Positions 25,417 through 34,448 are shown, numbered from the stretch's first letter. The stretch: 64,000 nt of DNA from Gp6-AA40 sp036407095 (GCA_036407095.1 DASWZV010000172.1:62001-126000); one strand, 5' to 3'. Numbers and translations are program-made. The notes: generated by a model from the sequence alone, not told the origin.

Positions 25417-26915
25417 CGATGACGGTTCCGGTCGTGGTCGCATCGTGGCTCTGGTGGGCCGCCGAACGCCTGCTCGCCGGTTCTCTGCGGGGCGCGTTGA
25501 TCGTGATCGTCGTGTGGCTCGTCTGCCGTCGAATCGCGATCGTCCCAGCATCGGCGCGAGCGTTTCTCTGGTGGGCCGCATCGCTCGCGATGATGACATC
25601 GCTGCTGCCGCTGCCGTCGGTCCCGTTGCCGCTCTCGTCCGCACTGCCAATCGCTGTTTCGAACGTTGAGGACCTCGCCACGCCGCCGATCGGTTCTCAG
25701 GTGCCGTCAGAAGAAGCGGTTCCGCTGTGGTTGATCGCGGTGCTGGCGGTCTGGCTCGTGGGCGTGGCGGTTCAGACCTCCCGGCTGACAGTGGCTTTCG
25801 TGCGGTTGCAGCGCATCGTCCGAGGCTCGAGGCCGCTCGACCCTGAGGATGCGGACGTCGTCGATCGCCTGTCCGGTCTTCTCGGGTTGAAGAAGCCAGC
25901 CGTTCGCGAGTCGGATCGGATCGTCATCCCGATGGTCGTCGGCATGTGGCGCCCGACCGTGCTGCTCCCCACAGGCGGCATCACGGTGCTCTCGTCAGAT
26001 GAACGGGTGATGGCGATCTGTCACGAGCTGGCGCACGTGCGCCGCGGCGATCTCGTGTTCGGGTGGGTCCCCGCGATCGCCGAGCGCCTGTTCTTTTTTC
26101 ATCCGCTCGCGCGATTCGCGGCCCGCGAGTACGTCGCCGAACGTGAGGCCGCATGCGACGCGCTGGTCCTGCGCCTGATGGACATCGCACCGCGCGCGTA
26201 TGGAGCGATGCTCGTTCACCTCGGCGTCGGCGGGTTCAGGCCCGCATTCACGGCCAACGGCTCGTCACCCTCGATGTCGTCACTCAGAAGGAGACTCGCG
26301 ATGTTGAACGACCTGACCTCGTCTCGTACGCGTCGAGGCGCGTTCGCGCTGCTCGCGGTCGCGGCGCCGTTGATCGTCGTGCCGATGCACGTGACAGTGC
26401 AACGCACCGCTGCAGCGTCCACTCCGCGTGCGGCGCTTCAGCAGGCCGCTGAGCCCGTTGCGCCGTTGGAGCCCGTGGCTCCGCAGGAGCGCACGGCGAA
26501 GCCGCCGAAAGCCGCCGCTCCCGTTGCGCCGCCAAAGAAGGCCGGTCCTGATGATGAGAGGCGAGTAGAACAGGAGCAGCTACAAGCGGAGATCGCCTAC
26601 CGGCGCGCCTCGGTACAGGACCTGGAGAAAGCGCTCAACCAGGTGCGTGCGGAACTGCGGGCGCTTCTTGCTCGAGACCAGGCGTCGCGCCTCCGCGATG
26701 CGTCGGAGATGCCCAGCGCGGTGCGTCGATTCTTGGAAGGCCCGCGCGAGCCGCAGCGGGCGGCGGAGCGCGAGCACACGGAAACGTTCCTCGAGATCCA
26801 GCTGAAGGCGCTGTCCGTCGAGCAGGAGAAGACGAGAGAGGCGCTGCGTCAGCTTTCGGATCAGGTCGAACAGATTCGCAGACAGCTCGAGGCTGCGCGC
26901 TCGGTCAAGCCTTAG
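25413..26915 (+). CDS. M56-family (BlaR1-like) membrane metallopeptidase
   Basis: 500 residues. Three N-terminal membrane helices (GALIVIVVWLVCR, FLWWAASLAMMTSLLPLP, LWLIAVLAVWLVGVAVQ) precede an M56 zinc-peptidase domain with HELAH at about residues 204-208 (AICHELAHVRRGDLVFGW) and a downstream EREAACDALVL glutamate. A further helix (GAFALLAVAAPLIVVPMHV) leads to a Pro/Ala-rich linker and a C-terminal helical coiled coil (about 390-500). It has no penicillin-binding sensor domain, unlike BlaR1. It probably senses an envelope signal and cleaves or releases the adjacent repressor. Confidence 0.9.
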   Translation: MTMTVPVVVASWLWWAAERLLAGSLRGALIVIVVWLVCRRIAIVPASARAFLWWAASLAMMTSLLPLPSVPLPLSSALPIAVSNVEDLATPPIGSQVPSEEAVPLWLIAVLAVWLVGVAVQTSRLTVAFVRLQRIVRGSRPLDPEDADVVDRLSGLLGLKKPAVRESDRIVIPMVVGMWRPTVLLPTGGITVLSSDERVMAICHELAHVRRGDLVFGWVPAIAERLFFFHPLARFAAREYVAEREAACDALVLRLMDIAPRAYGAMLVHLGVGGFRPAFTANGSSPSMSSLRRRLAMLNDLTSSRTRRGAFALLAVAAPLIVVPMHVTVQRTAAASTPRAALQQAAEPVAPLEPVAPQERTAKPPKAAAPVAPPKKAGPDDERRVEQEQLQAEIAYRRASVQDLEKALNQVRAELRALLARDQASRLRDASEMPSAVRRFLEGPREPQRAAEREHTETFLEIQLKALSVEQEKTREALRQLSDQVEQIRRQLEAARSVKP

Positions 26916-26925
26916 TAACGGGTGC

Positions 26926-26990
26926 GGGCCGCCTGAAGGCGGCCCCGACGTAGTGCATCGTTCGTTGGGGGCCGCCTTTAGGCGGCCCGG
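26926..26990 (+). repeat. Two 8-bp GGGCCGCC stem-loops
   Basis: GGGCCGCC TGAA GGCGGCCC starts 11 bp after the M56 gene's stop codon, and GGGCCGCC TTTA GGCGGCCC lies 43 bp later (about 26969-26988), with GACGTAGTGCATCG between. The second is followed by the candidate GTG upstream of the cytochrome gene. Members of the post-stop stem-loop family. Confidence 0.7.
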
Positions 26991-27022
26991 TGCGGACGAA
27001 CTCACCTATATACTCATGCCGC

Positions 27023-27880
27023 ATGAGTACGGGCTGGCGCACGGTGCGAGCATTCACGGTCATCGGCACTGGGTGGATCGTCGCGATGTGTGCGGTGATT
27101 CAACTGGCTTCCGCCCAGGGACGCGGACAGGCAAGTCCCGCGGCACAGCCTCCGCCACCGACTGCAACCCCACAACAATACTCACGCGAACAGATTGAAG
27201 CCGGTCGCACACGATTTGCCTCGCAGTGCGGCTTCTGCCATGGCCGCGATGCCGCGGGCGGCGAAAGCGGCCCCGATCTGACGCGTTCGGCGCTCGTGGC
27301 CGGCGACGTTCGCGGCGATCGCATCGGTCCCGTCATTCGCTCCGGACGCGTCGACAAGGGGATGCCGGCGTTTACGCTCTCTGACACTGATCTCGCCGCG
27401 ATCGTCGCGTTCGTTCACGATCAGAAGACGTTGGCCGACGCGGCGACCGGCGGCCGGCGCGCAGTCGATGTCGCCGATCTGCAGACAGGCGACGCCGTGG
27501 CGGGGAAGCGATATTTCGACGGCGCCTGCGGGCGATGCCACTCCGCGAGTGGCGACCTCGCGGGTATCGCGGGCCGTCTGCAAGGCCTCCCGCTGCTGCA
27601 GCGCATGCTCAATCCGTCCTCAGGACGCGGCGTCGGCCCCCGTGGAGTGCCGACGATCACGGTGACGACGAAGACGGGTCAGGTTGTGACGGGGAAGCAG
27701 GCGTATCGCGACGAGTTCACGATCGCGCTGACCGACACGTCGGGCTGGTATCACTCGTGGCCGACATCGCAGGTGAAGTTGACGGTCGATGATCCGCTGC
27801 AGGCACACGTCGATCAGCTCGCGAAGTACACCGACGCAGACGTGCACAACGTGCTGGCGTACTTGCAGACGTTGAAATGA
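27023..27880 (+). CDS. Diheme c-type cytochrome, second copy
   Basis: 285 residues: signal peptide (RAFTVIGTGWIVAMCAVIQL, cleavage after ASA), a Pro/Thr/Gln linker, first heme CGFCH (FASQCGFCHGRDAAGG), methionine region KGMPAFTLSDTD, second heme CGRCH (GACGRCHSASGDLAGIAGRL). The C-terminal (TVDDPLQAHVDQLAKYTDAD then VHNVLAYLQTLK) mirrors the cytochrome at 21578. It is followed 64 bp later by a PQQ dehydrogenase, so this is the second copy of the same two-gene module. ATG 27023 is chosen; GTG 26990 lies in a stem-loop. Confidence 0.9.
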   Translation: MSTGWRTVRAFTVIGTGWIVAMCAVIQLASAQGRGQASPAAQPPPPTATPQQYSREQIEAGRTRFASQCGFCHGRDAAGGESGPDLTRSALVAGDVRGDRIGPVIRSGRVDKGMPAFTLSDTDLAAIVAFVHDQKTLADAATGGRRAVDVADLQTGDAVAGKRYFDGACGRCHSASGDLAGIAGRLQGLPLLQRMLNPSSGRGVGPRGVPTITVTTKTGQVVTGKQAYRDEFTIALTDTSGWYHSWPTSQVKLTVDDPLQAHVDQLAKYTDADVHNVLAYLQTLK

Positions 27881-27944
27881 TCGCGCTCAGCGCGTTCGGA
27901 CGTTGTAGGCGGGGTGCCGCTCTGTGGACCCGGCGGGGGCGACG

Positions 27945-29483
27945 ATGAAGACTCTGTTAGCTAGTTGTTCGATCGCGTTCGGGAGCGTAGTGTTCTTGTC
28001 CGCCCAGGGTCTCGATCCGTCGACGCTGCTCAATCCTCCCGTCGACACCTGGCCCACCTATCACGGCGACTACTCGGGGCAGCGTCACAGCCGGCTCTCG
28101 CAGATCACCCCGGACAACGTCCGGCAGATGACGCTTGCGTGGGCGTTTCAGACGAATCAGACGCAGCAGATCAAGGCGACGCCGATCCTGGTGAACGGCG
28201 TCATCTACGTCTCCACACCCGACAACGTGTGGGCAGTCGATGCGCGATCGGGCCGGCAGATCTGGCGATACACCTATCCGACGAACGAAGGTTTCCACAT
28301 CGGACACCGCGGCGTGGCGGTCTACAAGGACATGGTGTATCTCACGACCCCCGACGCGCATCTCGTCGTGCTCGATGCGAGAAACGGCATGGTGAAGTGG
28401 ACCGCCGTCATCGCGGATGCCAAGCGGGGGTACTGGTCGACCAACGCACCGCTCGTGATCCGCAATCACATCATCGTTGGGGTGTCGGGTGACTTCGACA
28501 ACCTGCCTGGCATTCTCAAGTCGTTCGATCCTGAGACCGGTGCGGTGCAATGGACGTTCAACAGCACGCTGCCGCCGGATGCGCCCAACGCACAGAGCGG
28601 CGGCGCGACCGGCGGGCAGATGTGGATGACCGGCACGTACGATCCGGCGCTCAATCTGCTGTACGTCGGCACCGGAAACCCCACCCCGGTTCTCAACGGT
28701 CCGATTCGCCCCGGCGACAACCGCTGGACCTGCAGCATCGTCGCGCTCAATCCGGACACGGGCTCGCTGGCGTGGGGATTCCAGGCGTCGCCGCACGACA
28801 CGCACGACTGGGATGCCGCCGAAGTTCCGGTGCTCGTCGATGCCACCTTCAACGGCGCGCCGCGCAAGCTGTTGTTGCAGGCGTCGCGCAACGGCTACTA
28901 CTTCGTGCTCGATCGCGCGACCGGCAAGAATCTTCTGACGACACCGTTCGCGGCCGTGAACTGGGCCAAAGGCATCGACGCGGAAGGGCGGCCGATTCCG
29001 CTCGAGGACAAAGAGCCGGCGCGCGATGGCCGTCTCGTCTCACCCGACGAAGGCGGTGGCACGAACTATCGATCGCCGAGCTTCGATCCCGCGACCGGTC
29101 TCTTCATCGTCAGCGCGTCCGATGCGTACGGCATCTACTTCTTCAAGCAGGAACACGGGAAGTACGGGTGGGCCGGTGCCGATTACGGCGTGCACGCGCG
29201 CGGAGTCCTGCGTGCGCTCGACTATCAGACCGGAAAGCTCCGGTGGAGCCACGATCTCCACGGTGGTGCAGGCACCGCTGGTGTGCTGACGACTGCCTCC
29301 GGCGTTACGTTTACTGGAGACTCCGTCGGAAGCGCGATCGCGCTGCGCACGAGCGACGGTTCAACGCTCTGGCACTCGGGCATCGGCCGCGTCGGCAATT
29401 CGCCGATTACGTATGAGCTGGATGGAAAGCAGCATGTGATCTTCGGGGGCGGCAGCGCGTTGTATTCGTTCGCGCTGCCGTAG
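27945..29483 (+). CDS. PQQ-dependent dehydrogenase, second copy
   Basis: 512 residues: signal peptide (LLASCSIAFGSVVFLSAQG), then the quinoprotein beta-propeller (DTWPTYHGDYSGQRHSRLSQ, NGVIYVSTPDNVWAVDARSG, FHIGHRGVAVYKDMVYLTTP, GFQASPHDTHDWDAAEVPVL, KLLLQASRNGYYFVLDRATG). It is paralogous to the gene at 22399 and has the same order of blades. Substrate unknown; electron acceptor is presumably the preceding cytochrome. Confidence 0.92.
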   Translation: MKTLLASCSIAFGSVVFLSAQGLDPSTLLNPPVDTWPTYHGDYSGQRHSRLSQITPDNVRQMTLAWAFQTNQTQQIKATPILVNGVIYVSTPDNVWAVDARSGRQIWRYTYPTNEGFHIGHRGVAVYKDMVYLTTPDAHLVVLDARNGMVKWTAVIADAKRGYWSTNAPLVIRNHIIVGVSGDFDNLPGILKSFDPETGAVQWTFNSTLPPDAPNAQSGGATGGQMWMTGTYDPALNLLYVGTGNPTPVLNGPIRPGDNRWTCSIVALNPDTGSLAWGFQASPHDTHDWDAAEVPVLVDATFNGAPRKLLLQASRNGYYFVLDRATGKNLLTTPFAAVNWAKGIDAEGRPIPLEDKEPARDGRLVSPDEGGGTNYRSPSFDPATGLFIVSASDAYGIYFFKQEHGKYGWAGADYGVHARGVLRALDYQTGKLRWSHDLHGGAGTAGVLTTASGVTFTGDSVGSAIALRTSDGSTLWHSGIGRVGNSPITYELDGKQHVIFGGGSALYSFALP

Positions 29484-29655
29484 GGCGTCCGCCTTCGGCG
29501 GACGTGGGGTCGCTCACGTTGTTCGCGATGGGGCCCCTTCGCTGTAGGGCCGGAGCGCGCTCGCGCAGATCATAGGGGCCTGACCGGTCGCACCGACCAG
29601 CCCCACCGGCCCAAAGGCCGGCCCTACCGGTCCCGAAGGGACCGGGCCAATTGAG
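29484..29655. repeat. Composite stem-loop array
   Basis: After the stop, + strand units (CGTCCGCC TTCG GGCGGACG, then GTAGGGCCGGAGC-like) are followed by units read in the opposite sense: CCCCACCGGCCC AAA GGCCGGCCCTACC and CCGGTCCC GAA GGGACCGG. The units face each other, as in the array at 30821-31060. The region ends 7 bp before the next start codon. Confidence 0.65.
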
Positions 29656-29662
29656 GTACGCC

Positions 29663-30820
29663 ATGAAATCCAGTACGACTCGCATCCTCACCACGCACGC
29701 GGGCAGACTCGATGGTCCTCCAGAGTACCGGGCGATGGGACGCTCGCTGTTTACCGGCGCGCAGCCCGACGTGGCGGCACTCCAGGCCGCGGTTCGCACG
29801 GCGATGGTGGACGTCGTTCGCAGGCAAGCGGCTGCGGGTATCGACGTCATCAGCGACGGCGAGATCGGCAAGATGGGATTCGGGCTCGCGTACTACGGGA
29901 AGCGGTTGAGCGGCCTCGCGAGTCGCGAAGTCAAGCCGGGGGAGCCCGGCTGGATGTCGATGCGAACCGGCGAGCGGATCGAGTTCGCCGAGTTCTATTC
30001 GGAACTCCAGTGGCCGGCGCCGCGCGAGCGCGTGGTGGTGACCGGCGCGATCAAGTACATCGGCCAACAGGAGGTCCAGCGCGATCTGCAGTTGTTCCGC
30101 ACGTCGCTCGCGGAGGCGGGCGTCACCCCCGAAGACACTTTCATGTGCGTCCTCGCACCCGGCTGGCTCGAGCACTTTTTCTACAACGAGTATTACGAAA
30201 ACGATGAGGACTACCTCTTCGCGCTCGCCGACGCGATCAGGCACGAATACAAGGCGATCGTCGACGCCGGCTTCGTGCTGCAGATCGACGATCCGGCGCT
30301 GCCCGATACCTACGACATGATCGTGCCGGCGCCGAGCATAGAGGAGTACCGGAAGTTCGCCGAGGTGCGGGTCGAAGCGGTGAACCGAGCGCTCGAAGGG
30401 ATCCCGCAGGATCGCGTTCGCTATCACATCTGCTGGGGCAGCTGGCACGGTCCGCACACCCACGATCTACCGCTGGAGCACGTGATCGATCTGATGCTGC
30501 GCGTGCGCGCGGGCGCCTATTCGGTCGAAGCCGCCAATCCTCGGCACGAACACGAGTGGAAGCTCTGGAAACGCGTGCCGCTGCCGCCCGATGCGCTGCT
30601 CATTCCCGGCGTCGTCAGCCACGCGACCAACGTCGTCGAACATCCCGAGATCGTTGCCGACCGCATCGTGCGTTTCGCGAACGTCGTCGGACGCGAGAGG
30701 GTGATCGCCGGCACGGACTGCGGTCTCGGATTCAGGGTCCATCCGCAGATTGCATGGGCGAAGTTGAAGGCGCTTGCGGACGGGGCGGCCCTCGCCTCGC
30801 AGCAGCTGTGGGGCTCATAG
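29663..30820 (+). CDS. Cobalamin-independent methionine synthase-like methyltransferase
   Basis: 385 residues, about the C-terminal catalytic barrel of MetE (UROD/MetE-like, short form without the N-terminal domain). The zinc-site motif is HICWGSWHGPHTHDLP (H-x-C) with the second cysteine in GRERVIAGTDCGLGFRVHPQ. GAIKYIGQQEV and the PGVVSHATNVVEHPEIVADR segments are family-like. It would transfer a methyl group to a thiol, possibly homocysteine, but short MetE-like proteins also serve other substrates. ATG 29663 with GAGG 7 bp upstream. Confidence 0.85.
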   Translation: MKSSTTRILTTHAGRLDGPPEYRAMGRSLFTGAQPDVAALQAAVRTAMVDVVRRQAAAGIDVISDGEIGKMGFGLAYYGKRLSGLASREVKPGEPGWMSMRTGERIEFAEFYSELQWPAPRERVVVTGAIKYIGQQEVQRDLQLFRTSLAEAGVTPEDTFMCVLAPGWLEHFFYNEYYENDEDYLFALADAIRHEYKAIVDAGFVLQIDDPALPDTYDMIVPAPSIEEYRKFAEVRVEAVNRALEGIPQDRVRYHICWGSWHGPHTHDLPLEHVIDLMLRVRAGAYSVEAANPRHEHEWKLWKRVPLPPDALLIPGVVSHATNVVEHPEIVADRIVRFANVVGRERVIAGTDCGLGFRVHPQIAWAKLKALADGAALASQQLWGS

Positions 30821-31060
30821 GGGCCGGCGCTTCGCGCCGGTAGGGCGGCGCGCTCGGTTCGCCGTAGGGCGCGCCTTCGGCGCGTGGGGCGAGCGCTCCG
30901 CGCTCGTAGGTCGATGGGGCCGCTTCGCGGTCGGGCTGCCCAAAATGGATATCCCAACCAGGTCGCGTAAGCGACCCGGCCCCACTAGGCGCGAATGCGC
31001 CCAGCCCCACTGGTTGCGAAGCAACCAGCCCTACCGGTCGCGAAGCGACCGGCCCTCGAG
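30821..31060. repeat. Convergent composite stem-loop array
   Basis: Between convergent stops at 30820 (+) and 31063 (-). The left half reads GTAGGG/GTGGGG-headed stems with TTCG-type loops (GGCCGGCGC TTC GCGCCGG and GGCGCGCC TTC GGCGCG and others). The right half reads the same family on the opposite strand (CTGGTTGC GAA GCAACCAG, CCGGTCGC GAA GCGACCGG). The sequence CTGCCCAAAATGGATATCCC at about 30938 separates the halves. Confidence 0.75.
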
Positions 31061-31062
31061 GT

Positions 31063-32445
31063 CTAAGCGCCCCGCAAGTCGTAACAGAGCAGCCTGGGCC
31101 CATTCACCCGCGTCACGTCCCTCGTGTTCTGCACCACGTAGAGCAAGCCGCGGCTGAGCACCGGCAGACTCCACGATTCGCGCGCGGGGAACAGCCATGC
31201 GCGTGAGATCTGTCTGTAGCCTTTCGGCGTCAGCTCCAGCCAGAGGAGATGTCCGAGCTCTCCGAGACAGAGAAACGCGCCGTCGACAGCGAGCAGCGAA
31301 CCGCGGTAGGTGCTGACGTCCTGCGGCCGTCCATTCAGTGTGTCGCTCCATTCGGGCATCTCGCGCCAGACGACCCTGCCGGTTGCGACGTCGAGGCAGG
31401 CCAGCGACGCATCGGGTTCGTTGCGGCCATCGAAGCCGTACAAATAGCCGTCGCGATAGATCGGGGTGTTGAAGTGCAGTCCGAATTCCTGCGTGGTCCA
31501 CACGACGCGGTGAGTGAAGTCAGGACGGATCTCGATGAGCGCGCCGCCGGTGCGATAACTGGCGGAGACGAACACCTTGTTGTCGAAGATGACCGGACAC
31601 GACGCGTTGACCGATTCGTAGCTGCGGCTGCGCCACGGGAACGAGAAGTCGACTTTGCCGTTCGCGGGATCGATCGACATCAGGCCACCTGCAGGCGGTT
31701 CCGACTCGCCGCCGGCAAACACGAACACGCGACGCTTGCCGTGCACGATCGACGGTATCGGTGACGCATAGCTCGGCCCCCATTCGGTTCCCGCGCGCCA
31801 CACTTCCTTCCCTGATCCCGTGTCGAACGCGGCAACGCAAGGGCCGCCGGGTGCGCCCACGTTCACGATGAGCAGGCGCCCTTCGACGAGCGGCGTCGAG
31901 GCCGTGCCGAAGAAGTCCTGTGGCACCTTGTAATCAGTGCGGAGGTCGCGCTTCCACAGCACCATGCCCGAGGCGATGTCGAAGCAGTGGAGCTTGCCTT
32001 CGGCTCCGATCGTATAGACGCGCGTTCCGTCGATCACCGGGCTCGCGCGCGGCCCGTTGTTGTAGCCGTAGCGATCCTCGAAGACCGTTCCGTACTTGAA
32101 CTGCCACTTGCCCGCGCCGGTCTCGGCGTCCATGCACTCGACGACTTCCTCATCGCGCACGCGGTGAATGAACATGAGCCGCCCATTCGCGATCGCGGGC
32201 GACGAGTAGCTCGTGCCTTTTGGGAATTCCCAGACGAGCGGCGGCGGGAGCGTGCGGCTCAACTTCGTCTCGGTCGAGACCGCGTTGTGCGTTGGCCCGA
32301 GGAACGAGGTCCAGTCGTGCGTCACCGCGCCTGCGGGCAGCGGTTTTGGTTTCGCGAGGACACGAGTCTGCGCAAGCCCGAAGCCAGAGAAGAGCGGCTG
32401 CGCGAGAAGCGATTGGATTAAGGCGCGGCGACTGACTTGAAGCAT
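31063..32445 (-). CDS. PQQ-like beta-propeller repeat protein
   Basis: 460 residues: Tat-like leader (SRRALIQSLLAQPLFSGFGL), then repeats of a PQQ-like (BamB-type) beta-propeller: WTSFLGPTHNAVSTETKL, TSYSSPAIANGRLMFIHRVR, MDAETGAGKWQFKYGTVFED, CFDIASGMVLWKRDLRT, VAAFDTGSGKEVWRAGTEW. No catalytic residues of dehydrogenases are obvious, so it may be a scaffold or a non-catalytic propeller. The start ATG 32445 gives the leader. It is convergent with the MetE-like gene. Confidence 0.8.
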   Translation of the reverse strand: MLQVSRRALIQSLLAQPLFSGFGLAQTRVLAKPKPLPAGAVTHDWTSFLGPTHNAVSTETKLSRTLPPPLVWEFPKGTSYSSPAIANGRLMFIHRVRDEEVVECMDAETGAGKWQFKYGTVFEDRYGYNNGPRASPVIDGTRVYTIGAEGKLHCFDIASGMVLWKRDLRTDYKVPQDFFGTASTPLVEGRLLIVNVGAPGGPCVAAFDTGSGKEVWRAGTEWGPSYASPIPSIVHGKRRVFVFAGGESEPPAGGLMSIDPANGKVDFSFPWRSRSYESVNASCPVIFDNKVFVSASYRTGGALIEIRPDFTHRVVWTTQEFGLHFNTPIYRDGYLYGFDGRNEPDASLACLDVATGRVVWREMPEWSDTLNGRPQDVSTYRGSLLAVDGAFLCLGELGHLLWLELTPKGYRQISRAWLFPARESWSLPVLSRGLLYVVQNTRDVTRVNGPRLLCYDLRGA

Positions 32446-32519
32446 GCCAGACGCATTGTAGGCGGAGCCAGCACCCTGCGTCCCTGCACCTCAGCGATCT
32501 CTGCGAGAGAAGACACGCC

Positions 32520-33458
32520 TCAGGGCTTCGACTTGCACCCGCCAGTGGCACAAATCTCGTTGAGTACGTTTGACAACCGGATGCCTGCTTCCATCAGCCG
32601 TTGTTCGACGATGGCGACGTTGCTCTCGAGATACGACGACGTGATCAGGACCGGCTTGATTCCTGTGGCGCAGTCACCCGAGGTCGTCTTGTACGCCGGG
32701 ATGCCCAGCTTCTGATAAATCGCCGATCTCGCGATCCCGTGCGACTCGCGCGCCCAGTCGACGGGTGTGCCTTGCGACACAACGGCGCCGCTCTTGAAAC
32801 GTTTGAACAGTGCAGCCGCGGTCGCCTGTTCGCTGCCACCGTGCGCGTTCATCGCCGTGAGCACCGTGTCGATGTCCCATGCGATGTGCAGGTCCGTCGT
32901 GTTCGCGTTGCCGTCGTCGTGGACGATCGGCTTGGCGAGCGGCACGCAGCCGCCGCCCCGATCGCCGTTCCAGGCCGCGTGCAGCGGCTGATGAACGTCG
33001 CCGACGAAATGAACGAGGAACGCCAGCTCCTGCGAGGTCATCGCTCGCGGCGGGTCGGGCGGTGCCAGCAGGGCGAAGCCGTTCTGATTCGTCTGCAGCC
33101 GATTCCGCATCTCGTCGATCCGATCGATCACGCAGTCGTGATTCGCGCAGTGGCCGGCGATCGAGAAGGGCGTCGAGATCGGCACGTTGATGAAGTGCCA
33201 CTTCGCGGTGCCCGTCGTGCCCCGATCGATGCGGTCCGGCCAGATCGCGGCGGTTGCCATCGCGTTTTCGAGCGCCGCATCCGTGGTGAGGCCGAGAATC
33301 GCTCGGAGCTTGTTGCGGGTCGTCTGCGACACGTTCTTCGTGGCGATGCGCGCGACGATGCGGTGCCCTTCGCGTCCCCAGGCGTGGCTTGGCTGCGGGA
33401 CGAGCAGGGCTGCGATCAGCGTGAAGACAACGGCGGGGCGACGAAGTGAAGGGGGCAT
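32520..33458 (-). CDS. S1/P1 nuclease family protein
   Basis: 312 residues: signal peptide (AVVFTLIAALLVPQPSHA) and a mature N-terminus beginning at Trp (HAWGREGHRIVARIA), as needed for the zinc cluster of S1/P1 nucleases. Other zinc-ligand motifs are IWPDRIDRG, AKWHFINVPI, LVHFVGDVHQPLHAAWNGDR, and TDLHIAWDIDTVL. It hydrolyses single-stranded nucleic acids and 3'-phosphates in characterised members and is exported. ATG 33458 is chosen because it starts the signal peptide; ATG 33506 is alternative. Confidence 0.9.
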   Translation of the reverse strand: MPPSLRRPAVVFTLIAALLVPQPSHAWGREGHRIVARIATKNVSQTTRNKLRAILGLTTDAALENAMATAAIWPDRIDRGTTGTAKWHFINVPISTPFSIAGHCANHDCVIDRIDEMRNRLQTNQNGFALLAPPDPPRAMTSQELAFLVHFVGDVHQPLHAAWNGDRGGGCVPLAKPIVHDDGNANTTDLHIAWDIDTVLTAMNAHGGSEQATAAALFKRFKSGAVVSQGTPVDWARESHGIARSAIYQKLGIPAYKTTSGDCATGIKPVLITSSYLESNVAIVEQRLMEAGIRLSNVLNEICATGGCKSKP

Positions 33459-33548
33459 GCTCGATGCTGCGCGCACGGATGAGAAGAGCGCAAGGAAAAA
33501 CCGCATGAGCCATGACGTCAGCCGCGCGGCCGTGGTAGGTTCACTGCT

Positions 33549-33911
33549 ATGCAGCTTCAAGGTGCAGTGCTCTTCGTCAGGGATCTCGAGCGGATGGCCG
33601 CCTTCTACCGTGACGTGCTCGGACTGACGCCGATCGCGGAGGGGCGCTCCGAGGTCTGGGCGCCATTTGATGCAGGGGGCGTCCGATTCGGCCTGCACGT
33701 GACCCCGCGCGAGCGGCTGGGCGACGTCGACGCGTCAGCGGCGCCGAAGCCGCGCGAAGGCAACCCACTCCGCCTCGACTTCCTCGTCCCGGACGTCGAG
33801 AGCGAGGTCGCGCGGCTCGAAGGGCTTGGCGTATCCGTCCTGCGTAAGCCCTGGGGTGCATGCCACGGAGTCGATCCCGAGGGAAATGTCTTCGGACTGG
33901 GCAGCGTATAG
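33549..33911 (+). CDS. VOC family (glyoxalase-like) protein
   Basis: 120 residues: beta-alpha-beta-beta-beta vicinal-oxygen-chelate layout with LQGAVLFVRDLERMAAFYRD, VLGLTPIAE, LRLDFLVPDVESEVARLEGL and VSVLRKPWGACHGVDPEGNV. Divergent from the nuclease gene with 90 bp between starts. The last 80 bp before its upstream neighbour's region hold a generic CTTCGTGGCC/CCTCCGTGGTT-like stretch downstream (33,915-33,990). Substrate unknown. Confidence 0.85.
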   Translation: MQLQGAVLFVRDLERMAAFYRDVLGLTPIAEGRSEVWAPFDAGGVRFGLHVTPRERLGDVDASAAPKPREGNPLRLDFLVPDVESEVARLEGLGVSVLRKPWGACHGVDPEGNVFGLGSV

Positions 33912-34034
33912 CCTCCGTTCCTGACTTCGTGATCTTCGTGGCCTGAAATCCGCCGTTTCTCTCAGTGTCCTCCGTGGTTGTGCCGCGGCGGTAGAATCAC
34001 GGATGCCGCACTGCCCGCGTGCGGGGAGGAACTC

Positions 34035-34448
34035 ATGAGAAGGTTCGTCACAATCGGACTTGCCCTCGGCGCCGCCATCGGCTTGGCGCAGCCGGTGCTC
34101 GCGCATCACTCGTTCGCGGCTGAATTCGACGACAAGCAGCCGCTCAAGCTGACCGGCACCATCAAGAAAGTCGAATGGACCAACCCGCACATCTGGTACT
34201 TCGTCGACGTGAAGAACCCGGACGGCACCACGACGACGTGGGCGCTATCGGGCGGCGCGCCGGGACAGTTGATGCGCCGTGGCATCCGGAAAGAAGCGCT
34301 GGTCGTCGGTGCGGTCGTCAACGTCGAAGGATTCCGAGCGAAGGACGGCTCGCACAACGGCTTCGGTCGCAGCGTGACGTATCAGGACGGCCGCAACGTG
34401 TTCACGGCGAACCCGCAGGATCAGCAGTCGACACCGGCGGCAAAGTAA
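34035..34448 (+). CDS. DUF6152-like secreted protein
   Basis: 137 residues: signal peptide (FVTIGLALGAAIGLAQPVLA), then AHHSFAAEFDDKQPLKLTGT, KKVEWTNPHIWYFVDVKNPD, TTTTWALSGGAPGQLMRRGI and ALVVGAVVNVEGFRAKDGSH. The HHSFAAEFD and EWTNPH motifs identify the DUF6152 type. The start at 34035 follows GGGGAGGAACTC, an SD-like stretch. It is 14 bp upstream of the next gene and probably co-transcribed; such pairs recur in Acidobacteriota. Function unknown. Confidence 0.85.
   Translation: MRRFVTIGLALGAAIGLAQPVLAHHSFAAEFDDKQPLKLTGTIKKVEWTNPHIWYFVDVKNPDGTTTTWALSGGAPGQLMRRGIRKEALVVGAVVNVEGFRAKDGSHNGFGRSVTYQDGRNVFTANPQDQQSTPAAK

Noticed and set aside
30821..31060. CRISPR-like array
   Set aside because: The units are palindromic stem-loops of differing sequence with no constant direct repeat and no regular spacers; no cas genes nearby.
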